From an uncultured Pelagibacteraceae bacterium (GTDB lineage Bacteria > Pseudomonadota > Alphaproteobacteria > Pelagibacterales > Pelagibacteraceae): a stretch of DNA of 64,000 nucleotides. Below are positions 6,949-16,289 of the stretch, one piece after another (within the stretch, counting starts at the first letter, position 1; every line of letters starts with the position of its first letter). The notes under the pieces were generated by a model, which saw only the letters and a program-made list of their open reading frames with translations, was not told the DNA's origin and made no database searches. The stretch covers positions 1 through 64,000 of the forward strand of contig CACOYX010000001.1 in NCBI GenBank assembly GCA_902631535.1, given 5' to 3'. The translations under genes and the position numbers were made by a program.

Positions 6949-8557
6949 ATACAATATATGGTTCTTTAGTTCATTATTAATAGCGTCAATAGTAGCTTTT
7001 CCTATAATTACAGTTTTTTTAAGCTTTTTTAGCGATACTAGTGATTATTATACTTTACTAAAAGACACTTTTCTTTTTGAATATATTTATAACTCATTAA
7101 TCATATTATTTTTTGTCGTATTAATTACTTTTCTTTTAGGTGTATTGTCAGCTTACTTTGTGTCGTTTTATAAATTTCCTTTTTCCAATTTTTTTAGCTG
7201 GTCATTAATTTTAGCTTTTGCAGTACCAGGGTATATTTACGCATTTTCAATAATTGCTTTTTTCGAAAATTATGGAACAGCTTTTTCAATATTAACTTAT
7301 TTATTTGGAGAAGATAATTACAACCTAATTATACCTAAAATTGACGGAATTATTGGAGCAATTTTAGCAATTTCTTTCTCACTTTTTCCGTATGTATATG
7401 TTTTAACACGGGCCTCGTTTCATTATCAGTCTAATAATTATATTGAGGTTGGAAAAAATTTAGGGCTTTCATCAAAAGAGTCTTTTTTTAAAATAATTTT
7501 ACCTTCAGCAAGACCAGCAATATTCGCTGGACTTGCGCTTGTTTCGATGGAGTGTTTATCAGATTTTGGTACAGTATCTTTTTTTAGCGTAAACACTTTA
7601 ACTACAGGAATTTACAATTCTTGGTTATCTTTTGATGATTTAAATACAGCAAATCAAATATCTTTTATATTGTTACTATTTATACTTTTTTTATTATCTT
7701 TAGAAATTTACTCGAGAAAAGAGGCTAGATACCATCAACCTGGCAGAGGGTTTAAACCTATTACTAAAATAAAATTAAGTGGAAAAAAAGCCTTTTTACC
7801 ATTTATTGTCTGTACATTAATATTATTTGTAAGCTTTGTATTTCCAGTATCTCAAATGATTTATTGGACAATTAAATTTCCTAAATATTTTCAGGATATA
7901 AATATTATAAAAATTAACATAAATACTTTACTCTTAGTATTGCTGGCAAGTATATCTATAGTTATCATTTCTCTTTTTATTAATTATGGAAGCCGTATCT
8001 CAAAAAGTAAAATTTTAACGTATCTAACAAACTTTTCAATTTCCGGATATGCAATACCAGGAGTAATTCTTGCAGTAGCTTTTATAACTTTTTTTTCTAA
8101 TGCAAGCGATTTTCTCTCTGAAAATTTTGGATTTGAAAGCTCTAAAGGTATTTTTATTGGTTCTATTTTAGGATTAATTTTAGCTTATTTTATAAGATTT
8201 TTCTCACTGTCTTTTAATGGAATTAAATCTAGCTATGAAAAAATTAATAATTCAATTGATGAAAGTGCTTATCTTCTGGGATACTCAAAAGTTAAAACTT
8301 TTTTAAAAATTCATGTCCCTTACTTAAAAATAAATATTATTTTAATAATGCTTCTTATAGCATTAGAGGTAATAAAAGAATTACCGATTACTTTAATATT
8401 GAGGCCTTTTAATTTCGAAACATTTGCCACACAAGTATATATTTATGCTTCACAAGATTTACTTGAAGCTGCAGCCTTACCATCTCTTTTTCTTATATTT
8501 TGGTCAACAATATTAATACTACTATCATCTAAATATATACTTTCTAATAAAAACTAA
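6941..8557 (+). CDS. afuB: Ferric iron ABC transporter permease (FbpB/AfuB type)
   Basis: 538 residues with about 12 membrane helices arranged as two homologous halves, as in FbpB/SfuB proteins. Each half carries an EAA-like coupling loop, 'EVGKNLGLSSKESFFKIILP' in the first and 'ESAYLLGYSKVKTFLKIHVP' in the second. It forms the inner-membrane channel for Fe(III) delivered by FutA. The start overlaps the flavodoxin end by 8 bp and the ATPase gene follows after 12 bp, so the genes form one operon under the tandem Fur boxes. Length is normal. Confidence 0.92.
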   Translation: MTKYNIWFFSSLLIASIVAFPIITVFLSFFSDTSDYYTLLKDTFLFEYIYNSLIILFFVVLITFLLGVLSAYFVSFYKFPFSNFFSWSLILAFAVPGYIYAFSIIAFFENYGTAFSILTYLFGEDNYNLIIPKIDGIIGAILAISFSLFPYVYVLTRASFHYQSNNYIEVGKNLGLSSKESFFKIILPSARPAIFAGLALVSMECLSDFGTVSFFSVNTLTTGIYNSWLSFDDLNTANQISFILLLFILFLLSLEIYSRKEARYHQPGRGFKPITKIKLSGKKAFLPFIVCTLILFVSFVFPVSQMIYWTIKFPKYFQDINIIKININTLLLVLLASISIVIISLFINYGSRISKSKILTYLTNFSISGYAIPGVILAVAFITFFSNASDFLSENFGFESSKGIFIGSILGLILAYFIRFFSLSFNGIKSSYEKINNSIDESAYLLGYSKVKTFLKIHVPYLKINIILIMLLIALEVIKELPITLILRPFNFETFATQVYIYASQDLLEAAALPSLFLIFWSTILILLSSKYILSNKN

Positions 8558-8569
8558 TATAATTAAAAA

Positions 8570-9640
8570 ATGTTTGAGAATTTTTTTGAAATTCAAAACG
8601 GTAATTTTACCGCCAGTGAAAAAAATAAAGTAAATAATGTCAATCTAATAATTAAAGACCAGGGTGATATAATTTCATTATTAGGTCCTTCTGGTATTGG
8701 AAAAACAACCATATTAAGAACTATTGCTGGATTGCAAAAAATTTCAAAAGGAATGATTATTTTAAAAGGGAAAATTTTATCTTCAGCTAACATAAATATC
8801 GAGCCAGAGGATAGAAATATAGCTTTGTCATTTCAGGATAACTCTTTATTTCCCAATTTTAATGTAATTGATAATATTAATTTTGGAAAAAAAAGAGTAA
8901 ATGGAAATGGTTCTTTTTTAAATGCCTCAGAAATTATAGAGATATTACATATAGAGCCGATTTTAGAAAAATTTCCACATCAAATAAGCGCTGGTGAAGC
9001 ACAAAGAGTATCTTTAGCTAGATCTCTTCTTTCAAAACCGGACTTACTTCTATTAGACGAACCTTTTTCTAATATCGATCAAAATTTGAAGGATGAGATC
9101 CAAGTATCGGTAAAAAAACTATTAAAAAGAATAAATTTAACAACAATTATTGTTACCCATGATTCGTACGAAGCTTTCTCAATGGCAGATAAGTGCGGAA
9201 TAATTTTAGATCAACAGTTAAAACAATATGATGTTCCGTATAATGTTCACCATGAACCAAACTCAATTGAAGTAGCGAATTTTCTAAACAAAGGAGTTTT
9301 CATAGATGTTGAAATAATTGATAGCGAGTGTGCAGTACATAAGTTGAAACATGCAGAACTAGGTGAAATTAGGGGTAAATTATCAAATAAGCTTCCCACA
9401 GGATCTAAAGCTAGATTGCTCTTACAACCTGAAGATTTAATTCATGATGATCAAAGCAAATTAAAATTAGAGGTAGTGGATAGAAAATTTAGAGGAACAA
9501 ATTTTATATATACTTTAAAAACTAAAACGGGTGTACATTTACCTGTTTCTGTACACTCTCATCACATCCATCAGCATGAGGAGAATGAAAAATTTGGTGT
9601 TCAATCTCCGATTTATATTGACCACTTAGTATGTTTTTAA
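8570..9640 (+). CDS. afuC: Ferric iron ABC transporter ATP-binding protein (FbpC/AfuC type)
   Basis: Powers iron import through the preceding permease. The Walker A is 'GPSGIGKTT' (about residue 38), the signature loop is the variant 'ISAGEAQRVSLARSL' (about 139, SAGEAQ in place of SGGQQQ), and the Walker B is 'LLLLDEPFSNID'. A C-terminal regulatory (TOBE-like) region of about 120 residues follows and ends in a histidine-rich 'SHHIHQHEE' stretch. The length of 356 residues is usual for FbpC. It is the last gene of the iron operon, and a tRNA-Arg gene begins 19 bp later. Confidence 0.92.
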   Translation: MFENFFEIQNGNFTASEKNKVNNVNLIIKDQGDIISLLGPSGIGKTTILRTIAGLQKISKGMIILKGKILSSANINIEPEDRNIALSFQDNSLFPNFNVIDNINFGKKRVNGNGSFLNASEIIEILHIEPILEKFPHQISAGEAQRVSLARSLLSKPDLLLLDEPFSNIDQNLKDEIQVSVKKLLKRINLTTIIVTHDSYEAFSMADKCGIILDQQLKQYDVPYNVHHEPNSIEVANFLNKGVFIDVEIIDSECAVHKLKHAELGEIRGKLSNKLPTGSKARLLLQPEDLIHDDQSKLKLEVVDRKFRGTNFIYTLKTKTGVHLPVSVHSHHIHQHEENEKFGVQSPIYIDHLVCF

Positions 9641-9659
9641 GTAAATATAATATTATTTG

Positions 9660-9736
9660 GCGCCCTTAGCTCAGCTGGATAGAGCATCGGTTTTCTAAAC
9701 CGAGGGTCGTAGGTTCGAATCCTTCAGGGCGCGCCA
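9660..9736 (+). tRNA. tRNA-Arg (anticodon TCT)
   Basis: A full cloverleaf can be drawn: acceptor GCGCCCT/AGGGCGC, anticodon stem TCGGT/ACCGA around loop TTTCTAA giving anticodon TCT, T-loop TTCGAAT, discriminator G and an encoded CCA. It reads AGA codons, the favoured Arg codon in this AT-rich DNA. The dmlA-like start codon lies 9 nt after the CCA. Confidence 0.97.
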
Positions 9737-9745
9737 ACTCGAAAT

Positions 9746-10813
9746 ATGAAAAGTTATAAAATAGCATCTATCGCAGGAGACGGGATTGGTAAGGAAGTTC
9801 TACCTGAAAGTTTAAAGATATTAAAAGAAACTGCTAAAAAACATCAATTTAAAATTCAATTTGATGAATTTGAATTTGCTTCTTGTGAATACTATCAAAA
9901 GCACGGAAAAATGCTTCCTGAAGATTGGAAAGAAAAAATTGGATCTCATGATGCAATTTTTTTTGGAGCAGTAGGAGATCCAGTTAAAGTTCCTGATCAT
10001 ATCAGCTTATGGGGATCTTTATTAAAATTTAGGAGGGAATTTGATCAGTACGTTAACGTTAGACCTATAAAACTTTTTCCAGGTATTAATTCACCATTAG
10101 TTAATAAAAAACCTGGAGATATTGACATTATTATAGTTAGAGAAAATTCAGAGGGAGAGTATTCATCTGTAGGTGGGAGGATGTTTAAAAATACTGATCG
10201 TGAGATAGCTATTCAAGAAACTATAATGTCGTCACATGGAATAGATAGAGTACAAAAATTTGCGTTTGAAATAGCCAAGAAAAGGAAAAGAAAAAAGTTA
10301 ACTAATGCTACAAAATCAAATGGAATTTCAATTACTATGCCATTTTGGGATGAACGATTTAATAAAATGAAAAAAAAATATCCAGAAATTAAAACCGACC
10401 AATTTCATATAGACATTTTAGTTGCTAGATTTGTTCTTAATCCTGAATGGTTTGATGTAGTTGTTGCCTCAAATTTATTTGGAGATATTTTATCTGATTT
10501 AGGTCCTGCCTGCACCGGCACCATAGGTATTGCTCCATCGGGGAATATAAATCCTGAAAATAAATATCCATCTTTATTTGAGCCTGTTCACGGCTCAGCA
10601 CCAGATATAGCTGGAAAAGGAATAGCTAATCCAATCGGTCAAATATGGTCAGGTGCATTGATGTTTGATCATTTGGGAGAGAAAGAAGCTGCAAAATCTA
10701 TATTAAATTCAATTGAAAAAACTTTGGCTATTAAAGAAAATAGAACGAAAGACTTACAAGGTTCAAGTAGTACAGTCCAGTGCGCAAAAGCAGTTTTAGA
10801 TAACTTAAACTAG
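9746..10813 (+). CDS. dmlA: Tartrate/D-malate dehydrogenase (decarboxylating), isopropylmalate dehydrogenase family
   Basis: NAD-dependent oxidative decarboxylase of the LeuB/Icd superfamily. The N-terminal 'IAGDGIGKEV' is shared by the family, and the segment 'VPDHISLWGSLLKFRREFDQ' (about residues 85-104) is the hallmark of the tartrate dehydrogenase/DmlA branch rather than LeuB. The metal and substrate region 'FGDILSDLGPACTG' and the 'EPVHGSAPDIAGKG' adenine-binding segment are intact. 355 residues is normal. The true substrate (D-malate, tartrate or a related 2-hydroxyacid) cannot be fixed from sequence. It begins 9 nt after tRNA-Arg without a Shine-Dalgarno, and abuts zapE. Confidence 0.85.
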   Translation: MKSYKIASIAGDGIGKEVLPESLKILKETAKKHQFKIQFDEFEFASCEYYQKHGKMLPEDWKEKIGSHDAIFFGAVGDPVKVPDHISLWGSLLKFRREFDQYVNVRPIKLFPGINSPLVNKKPGDIDIIIVRENSEGEYSSVGGRMFKNTDREIAIQETIMSSHGIDRVQKFAFEIAKKRKRKKLTNATKSNGISITMPFWDERFNKMKKKYPEIKTDQFHIDILVARFVLNPEWFDVVVASNLFGDILSDLGPACTGTIGIAPSGNINPENKYPSLFEPVHGSAPDIAGKGIANPIGQIWSGALMFDHLGEKEAAKSILNSIEKTLAIKENRTKDLQGSSSTVQCAKAVLDNLN

Positions 10814-11851
10814 ATGCAAAGAAAAAATTTACAAGATTCATTTAAAGAATTTTGTAAACAAAATAAACTTGAAGTTAATATTAATCAAATAGAAATTATA
10901 AATTTAATAGAGAGATTTTTTAATAATAAAAGATCTTTTTTAAGTAGATTTTTTAAAAAAAAAGAAAAACTTTGTTTTTACCTTTATGGAAAAGTTGGCG
11001 TAGGTAAAACAATGTTACTTGATTTCGCATATGACAGGTTAGAAATTAGAAAACATAGGCAACATTTCAATGAGTTTATGATAAATTTTCATGATTTTAG
11101 ACACAAAAAAAAGGATAATAACTCATTAACTGCTTTCGTAAAAAATCTTAAGAAAAAATTTGATTTAATCTATTTAGATGAATTTCAAGTAACCAATATC
11201 GTTGACGCAATGATATTAGGAAAATTATTTAAAGTTATTTTTGAAGAAAAAATTAAAATAATGATTACCACAAATATTAAGCTAAATGACCTTTATAAAG
11301 ATGGATTACAAAGAGATCAATTTTTACCTTTTATTTCAATTATAAAAAAATTTTCTATACAAGAAGAGCTAATAATAAAAGACGATTACAGAACAAAAAA
11401 TTATAAAAATATTCAAGAAATATTTTTCCCTCTTAATGAAAAAACTTCTTTTAAAATTAACATAAGATTTCACGAATTAACTAAAAACAAAACTAAAGAA
11501 AGAAAAATAGTAAAAACTAAAGGAAGAGATTTTATAATTGAAAATTTTTTTTATGGTATAGCAAGATTTGAATTTAAAGATCTATGTGATAAAAATTTAG
11601 GAGCTGAGGATTACATTAATATATCTAATATTTGTAAACATATATTCATTGAAAATATTCCATTATTTGACGATTTAAATTCTAACCAACAACTAAGATT
11701 TATCACTTTAATTGATATATTTTATGAAAAAAAAATTAGACTAACTTTATCTATTGAAAAAAATCTGGATAATTTAAGCACTTCGAATAAACACTCAGAG
11801 ATTTTCAAAAGAACAGTAAGTAGATTGTTTGAGATGACGAAGAGTCCCTAA
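10814..11851 (+). CDS. zapE: AFG1/ZapE-family P-loop ATPase
   Basis: 345 residues. The Walker A is 'GKVGVGKTMLLD' (about residues 58-69), and 'LDEFQVTNIVDAMILGKLF' (about 120-138) is the Walker B and signature of the AFG1/ZapE family. E. coli ZapE acts on the division ring, and mitochondrial AFG1 acts in protein quality control. Either role is possible here. It starts right at the end of the dehydrogenase gene, so co-transcription is likely. In many alphaproteobacteria zapE lies next to malate dehydrogenase; here the neighbour is a DmlA-type enzyme instead. Confidence 0.9.
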   Translation: MQRKNLQDSFKEFCKQNKLEVNINQIEIINLIERFFNNKRSFLSRFFKKKEKLCFYLYGKVGVGKTMLLDFAYDRLEIRKHRQHFNEFMINFHDFRHKKKDNNSLTAFVKNLKKKFDLIYLDEFQVTNIVDAMILGKLFKVIFEEKIKIMITTNIKLNDLYKDGLQRDQFLPFISIIKKFSIQEELIIKDDYRTKNYKNIQEIFFPLNEKTSFKINIRFHELTKNKTKERKIVKTKGRDFIIENFFYGIARFEFKDLCDKNLGAEDYINISNICKHIFIENIPLFDDLNSNQQLRFITLIDIFYEKKIRLTLSIEKNLDNLSTSNKHSEIFKRTVSRLFEMTKSP

Positions 11852-12020
11852 TTCTAAGTAGTATTATCATATATATTGGAAGTGATTAATGAATTGCTCT
11901 ATATTTAGTACCTGCTTAAAATTGTAATTCGAACCAAAAAAGATAATAATTCATTCGTTTTGAAACATCGTTTCAAAAATATTGTTAACAATAATAATAA
12001 CTAAAGAGGATTATAATAAT
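11852..12020 (+). promoter_or_regulatory. aapJ upstream region with two adjacent palindromes
   Basis: Within this 169-bp gap lie TTTTGAAAC-atc-GTTTCAAAA (11958-11978) and, 1 bp later, the 14-bp palindrome TATTGTTAACAATA (11980-11993). They end about 10 bp before an AAAGAGGAT ribosome-binding site (12003-12011). Given the distance to the ATG they could be operators, or hairpins in the 5' leader. A nitrogen-response regulator such as NtrX is one candidate ligand by analogy with other alphaproteobacterial amino acid transporters. Confidence 0.5.
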
Positions 12021-13067
12021 ATGATCAAATCAATCAAAACTTGGATTTTCGTTGGATTTGCATCTTTGCTTTTAGTCGCTTGCGGCCAAGGCGGAGGTGG
12101 AGCTGGTTCAAAAAAATCTAAAACTTTAGACAATACTAAGAAAGCTGGTTTTGTGAAATGTGGTGTTTCACAAGGACTACCTGGTTTCTCTAATGCTGAT
12201 GCATCAGGAAATTGGTCAGGTATTGACGTAGATGTATGTAGAGCTGTAGCTGCTGCCGTATTAGGTGATGCAGACAAGGTTAAATATACTCCGTTAAGTG
12301 CTAAAGAAAGATTTACGGCTTTAACATCAGGTGAAATCGATGTTCTTGCACGTAACACTACTTGGACATTATCAAGGGATGCTGACATTGGTTTAACTTT
12401 TGTTGGTGTAAACTTTTATGATGGTCAAGGTTTCATGGTGAGAAAAAATTCTGGAATTAATTCTGTGAATGATTTCAAAAACGGTATTTCTGCTTGTACA
12501 AACACAGGTACGACTACTGAGCTTAACATGAGAGACTTCTTTAATTCTAAAAACATAAGCTACGAACCAATCGCTTTTGAAAAAGCGGATGAAGTGGTAC
12601 AAGCTTATGATGCTGGAAGATGTGATACTTACACTACAGATAAATCTGGTTTAGCGGCACAAAGAACTAAAATGTCAAATCCAGACGAACACAAAGTATT
12701 ACCTGAAACGATCTCCAAAGAACCATTAGGTCCTGTTGTAAGACAAGGGGATGCAGTATGGGAAGATATTGTAAGATGGTCTCTAAATACTATGATCGAA
12801 GCTGAAGAATATGGTGTTAATTCATCAAACGCTTCAAGCCTAAAAGACTCTGAAAACCCTGCAATCAAAAGATTAGTAGGATCTGAAGGAGAATTAGGTG
12901 CAGCATTCGGTTTAGATAACGAGTGGAGCTTAAGAATTATCGAGCAAGTTGGTAACTACGGTGAAAGCTATAAAAAACACATAGCTGATACTGGAATTTT
13001 ACCTAATAGAGGTCCTAATCAATTATGGACTAAAGGTGGAATTCTTTACGTACCACCAGCAAGATAA
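12021..13067 (+). CDS. aapJ: General L-amino acid ABC transporter substrate-binding protein (AapJ/YhdW)
   Basis: Periplasmic receptor of the AapJQMP system for polar L-amino acids. The ORF track starts at 11982, but the ATG at 12021 has the good ribosome-binding site and opens directly into a signal sequence with a lipoprotein-type site, 'LLLVACGQ'. The mature protein has the AapJ signature segments 'WSGIDVDVCRAVAAAV', 'NTTWTLSRD' and 'YDGQGFMV'. 348 residues is usual. An intrinsic terminator separates it from the permease genes, so the receptor can be made in excess. Codon use is cleaner than its neighbours, consistent with high expression. Confidence 0.94.
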   Translation: MIKSIKTWIFVGFASLLLVACGQGGGGAGSKKSKTLDNTKKAGFVKCGVSQGLPGFSNADASGNWSGIDVDVCRAVAAAVLGDADKVKYTPLSAKERFTALTSGEIDVLARNTTWTLSRDADIGLTFVGVNFYDGQGFMVRKNSGINSVNDFKNGISACTNTGTTTELNMRDFFNSKNISYEPIAFEKADEVVQAYDAGRCDTYTTDKSGLAAQRTKMSNPDEHKVLPETISKEPLGPVVRQGDAVWEDIVRWSLNTMIEAEEYGVNSSNASSLKDSENPAIKRLVGSEGELGAAFGLDNEWSLRIIEQVGNYGESYKKHIADTGILPNRGPNQLWTKGGILYVPPAR

Positions 13068-13081
13068 TTGCTAATAAAATT

Positions 13082-13114
13082 AAAAAGGGCTGGATTTATC
13101 TGGCCCTTTTTTTT
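13082..13114 (+). terminator. Intrinsic terminator/attenuator between aapJ and aapQ
   Basis: AAAAAGGGC, a 12-nt loop, then GCCCTTTTTTTT gives a 4-bp GC core extended by A-U pairs and an eight-T run. It lies 15 bp after the aapJ stop and 13 bp before the aapQ start. Partial readthrough would give the usual excess of binding protein over permease. It is the clearest intrinsic terminator in the window. Confidence 0.85.
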
Positions 13115-13126
13115 ACTCTCAAAATA

Positions 13127-14302
13127 ATGATTTTTAAAAAATTCAATATTGAAAACAAAAAAGCAAGAGATTTAATCCCTCAAGCAATAACTGTTTTAGC
13201 TTTACTGTCTGTAATTATTTATTTTGCTACTAATGCTCAAATTAACATGGGCAATAGAGGAATATCATTTGGTTTTGGTTTTTTAAATCAAGAAGCATCA
13301 TTTGATATTACATTTTCAATGATCGAGTATGATGGTTCGCACTCGTATGGGAGAGCATTTTTAGTAGGCTTATTAAATACAATTTTAGTCTCAGTAATAG
13401 GAATATTTTTTGCAACAATTATTGGAGTAGTAGTAGGAGTATCAAGATTATCAGATAATTATTTAATAGCTAAAGTAGCTGAGTGGTATGTAGAAATCTT
13501 TAGAAATATACCTTTGATTTTACAAATTTTTTTCTGGTATTTCGCTGCTTTACGAGCACTTCCTTTGCCTGAAAACGGTATAAGTTTTAATGACATATCA
13601 TTTTTAACGATTAAAGGCTGGTATGTACCAAAATTTATATGGACTAATTTTAATATTTTTCTTTTATCAGTTATAGCTGCGTTTATTGCAATTTATTTTA
13701 TTAATTCTTACGCAACTAAACAAAGAGAACAATTTGGAAAACAGCTGCCAGCAACATCTATCTCTTTAGCGACATTGATATTGATACCTTTAATTACATT
13801 TCTTTTTCTAGGAGTCTCTCTCACTTTTGAATATCCAGTTTTAAAACAATTATCATCAACAGTTTATACTTATGAAGGTGGAGTAAGTATAATTCCAGAA
13901 TTAATTGCACTAGCTTTAGCTTTATCGATGTACACAGCAACATTCATTGCTGAAAATGTCAGAGCTGGAATATTGGGAGTAGGCAAAGGTCAAAAAGAAG
14001 CTGCAGCAAGCATAGGATTGAATAAAAACCAAATTTTAAAACTTGTAGTAATGCCTCAAGCATTAAGAATTATTATTCCACCAACTACAAATCAATATTT
14101 AAACTTAACGAAAAATTCCTCTTTGGCAGCGGCTATAGCTTACCCAGATATAGTACTAGTTTTTGCTGGAACTGCCTTAATGCAAACAGGAAGAGCTATT
14201 GAAATAATTTCAATCACTATGCTTACTTATTTAACTTTAAGTATCTCAATTTCAATGTTTATGAATTGGTATAACAAAAAAATGGCTATCAAGGAAAAAT
14301 AA
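13127..14302 (+). CDS. aapQ: General L-amino acid ABC transporter permease AapQ
   Basis: First of two inner-membrane permease subunits. 391 residues with about eight hydrophobic helices, including one near residues 15-35, a conserved 'LVGLLNTILVSVIGI' helix near 80-95 and the C-terminal HisM-type domain. The ATPase-coupling EAA loop is 'EAAASIGLNKNQILKLVVMP' (about 285-304). The length matches AapQ/YhdX rather than shorter polar amino acid permeases. Its stop overlaps the aapM start by 1 bp. Confidence 0.93.
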   Translation: MIFKKFNIENKKARDLIPQAITVLALLSVIIYFATNAQINMGNRGISFGFGFLNQEASFDITFSMIEYDGSHSYGRAFLVGLLNTILVSVIGIFFATIIGVVVGVSRLSDNYLIAKVAEWYVEIFRNIPLILQIFFWYFAALRALPLPENGISFNDISFLTIKGWYVPKFIWTNFNIFLLSVIAAFIAIYFINSYATKQREQFGKQLPATSISLATLILIPLITFLFLGVSLTFEYPVLKQLSSTVYTYEGGVSIIPELIALALALSMYTATFIAENVRAGILGVGKGQKEAAASIGLNKNQILKLVVMPQALRIIIPPTTNQYLNLTKNSSLAAAIAYPDIVLVFAGTALMQTGRAIEIISITMLTYLTLSISISMFMNWYNKKMAIKEK

Positions 14303-15555
14303 TGAATTTAATTGCAAAACCTTCAAAAGATAATATTAAAACTTATGTTCCTATAGGTTTATTTCTTGTCTCTTTAAGTTTTTTAGATGTTTTTATTAAT
14401 GCTTTTTTTAATTTAAATTTAATGGGTTTTTTGCCTTCTCAATTAAGCTATTTTCTACCGTTGATATTAGGCTTTATTGGATTTTATCTTATCAGAATTG
14501 AATTTAGCGGTGTTCATTCTTTAGATGTTTTAAATAAAAATATAAATTCTAATAATTTTAATGCTTTATTAACACTTTTCACAATTTTTATTATTATAAA
14601 ATCCATTCCTCCAATGTTGGACTGGTTTATTTTAGAGGCTAATTTTGTAGGTAATTCAAAAGATGACTGCACAGGCGATGGAGCTTGTTGGGTTTTTATA
14701 AAAGTTTGGTTCAATAGGTTTATGTATGGTCTTTATCCTGACGCGGAACAATGGAGAATAAATACAGCTTTTTTAATCCTATTTGCTGTTGTAGGAGCTT
14801 CATTTTTTGTATCTGAAAAACTTAAAAAGTACTTTGTTTTATTCTTGGTTTTTGTTTTTCCATTCTTAGGAATTAAACTTATTTCGGGTGGAAGTTTTGG
14901 ACTTGAGTATGTAGAAAGTGCAGCTTGGGGAGGACTTTCATTAACTTTTATTATTTCTGCTTTCGCAATACTTTTTTGTTTTCCGATTGGTGTAATTTTA
15001 GCTTTAGGAAGAAGATCATCCCTGCCAGCAATAAAATATATTTCTATAGGTTTTATAGAACTTTGGAGAGGTGTTCCTCTAATTACCGTTTTATTTATGT
15101 CAGCTGTAATGTTTCCTATGTTTTTACCTGATGGTACTTTTATTGATAAATTAATTAGAGTTTTGATAGCAATTACATTATTTGAAGCTGCATATATGGC
15201 TGAAGTTGTTAGAGGAGGATTACAAGCTTTGCCAAAAGGTCAATATGAAGCGGCTAAGTCTTTAGGAATGGGATATTGGAGAATGAATGCCCTTATTATA
15301 TTGCCTCAAGCTCTTAAATTAGTGATACCAGGAATAGCAAATACTCTTTTGGCACTTGTAAAAGACACACCATTAATTTTTGTTGTAGGGTTGATGGAAC
15401 TGGCAGGTATGATAGGTTTAGCAAAAACTAATCCTAAATGGCTTGGGATGGCAATGGAGGGCTATGTTTTTGCAGGTTTAGTTTTTTGGATAATATGCTA
15501 TGCAATGAGTAGATACAGTCAAAACTTAGAGAAAAAACTAAGCACAGAAAGATAA
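14302..15555 (+). CDS. aapM: General L-amino acid ABC transporter permease AapM
   Basis: Second permease subunit, partner of AapQ. 417 residues with an N-terminal block of helices (about 15-60, 90-110, 150-195) and the conserved permease domain from about residue 210. The EAA loop is '[20 protein letters not shown]' (about 312-331). It overlaps aapQ by 1 bp and is followed after 2 bp by aapP. This spacing marks a tightly coupled operon. Confidence 0.93.
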   Translation: MNLIAKPSKDNIKTYVPIGLFLVSLSFLDVFINAFFNLNLMGFLPSQLSYFLPLILGFIGFYLIRIEFSGVHSLDVLNKNINSNNFNALLTLFTIFIIIKSIPPMLDWFILEANFVGNSKDDCTGDGACWVFIKVWFNRFMYGLYPDAEQWRINTAFLILFAVVGASFFVSEKLKKYFVLFLVFVFPFLGIKLISGGSFGLEYVESAAWGGLSLTFIISAFAILFCFPIGVILALGRRSSLPAIKYISIGFIELWRGVPLITVLFMSAVMFPMFLPDGTFIDKLIRVLIAITLFEAAYMAEVVRGGLQALPKGQYEAAKSLGMGYWRMNALIILPQALKLVIPGIANTLLALVKDTPLIFVVGLMELAGMIGLAKTNPKWLGMAMEGYVFAGLVFWIICYAMSRYSQNLEKKLSTER

Positions 15556-15557
15556 CA

Positions 15558-16289
15558 ATGGGAAAAATAATCGAATTAAAAAATGTAAACAAATGGTTTG
15601 ATAAATTTCAAGTTCTTAAGGACATAGATCTTGAGGTGTCTCCACAAGAAAAAATAGTTATATGCGGACCTTCTGGATCTGGTAAATCAACGTTAATTAG
15701 ATGTATTAATAGATTAGAAGAGCATCAAGAAGGAAATATTATTGTTGATGGCACTGAACTTTCTGAAAGTACAAAAAATATTGAAAAAATAAGAGCTGAA
15801 GTTGGAATGGTATTCCAACAGTTTAATTTATTTCCTCACTTATCTATCTTAGACAATTGTTCTTTGGCACCTATATGGGTAAAAAAACTTCCAAAAAAAC
15901 AAGCTGAAGAAATCGCAATGAATAATTTAAAAAGGGTTCAAATTGATGATCAAGCTTTAAAATTCCCAGGACAACTTTCAGGTGGCCAACAACAACGTGC
16001 AGCGATAGCAAGAGCATTGTGTATGGAACCTAAAATTATGCTATTCGATGAACCAACATCTGCACTTGATCCAGAAATGATAAAAGAAGTTTTAGATGTA
16101 ATGGTTGATTTAGCAAAAGGAGGAATGACTATGATAGTTGTAACACACGAGATGGGTTTTGCTAAGGAAGTTGCAGACTACATGATTTTTATGGATGAAG
16201 GTAAAATTGTAGAGAGAGCAAAAACACAAGAATTTTTTGAAAATCCTAAATCTGAACGTACGAAACTTTTCTTAAGTCAAATCCTATAA
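15558..16289 (+). CDS. aapP: General L-amino acid ABC transporter ATP-binding protein AapP
   Basis: Cytoplasmic ATPase of the transporter. The Walker A is 'GPSGSGKST', the Q-loop '[11 protein letters not shown]', the signature '[15 protein letters not shown]' and the Walker B '[12 protein letters not shown]', followed by the switch histidine in 'VVTHEMGFA'. All lie at normal spacing in 243 residues. It ends the operon and its last 6 bp overlap the convergent cysK end. No terminator is visible between them. Confidence 0.95.
   Translation: MGKIIELKNVNKWFDKFQVLKDIDLEVSPQEKIVICGPSGSGKSTLIRCINRLEEHQEGNIIVDGTELSESTKNIEKIRAEVGMVFQQFNLFPHLSILDNCSLAPIWVKKLPKKQAEEIAMNNLKRVQIDDQALKFPGQLSGGQQQRAAIARALCMEPKIMLFDEPTSALDPEMIKEVLDVMVDLAKGGMTMIVVTHEMGFAKEVADYMIFMDEGKIVERAKTQEFFENPKSERTKLFLSQIL

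Noticed and set aside
11982-12020. Tracked N-terminal extension of aapJ
   Set aside because: It runs through the palindrome and ribosome-binding site; the signal sequence begins properly at 12021.
12011-12868. Minus-strand ORFs within aapJ (12011-12388, 12393-12602, 12629-12868)
   Set aside because: Shadows of a strongly supported gene; no motifs and implausible compositions.
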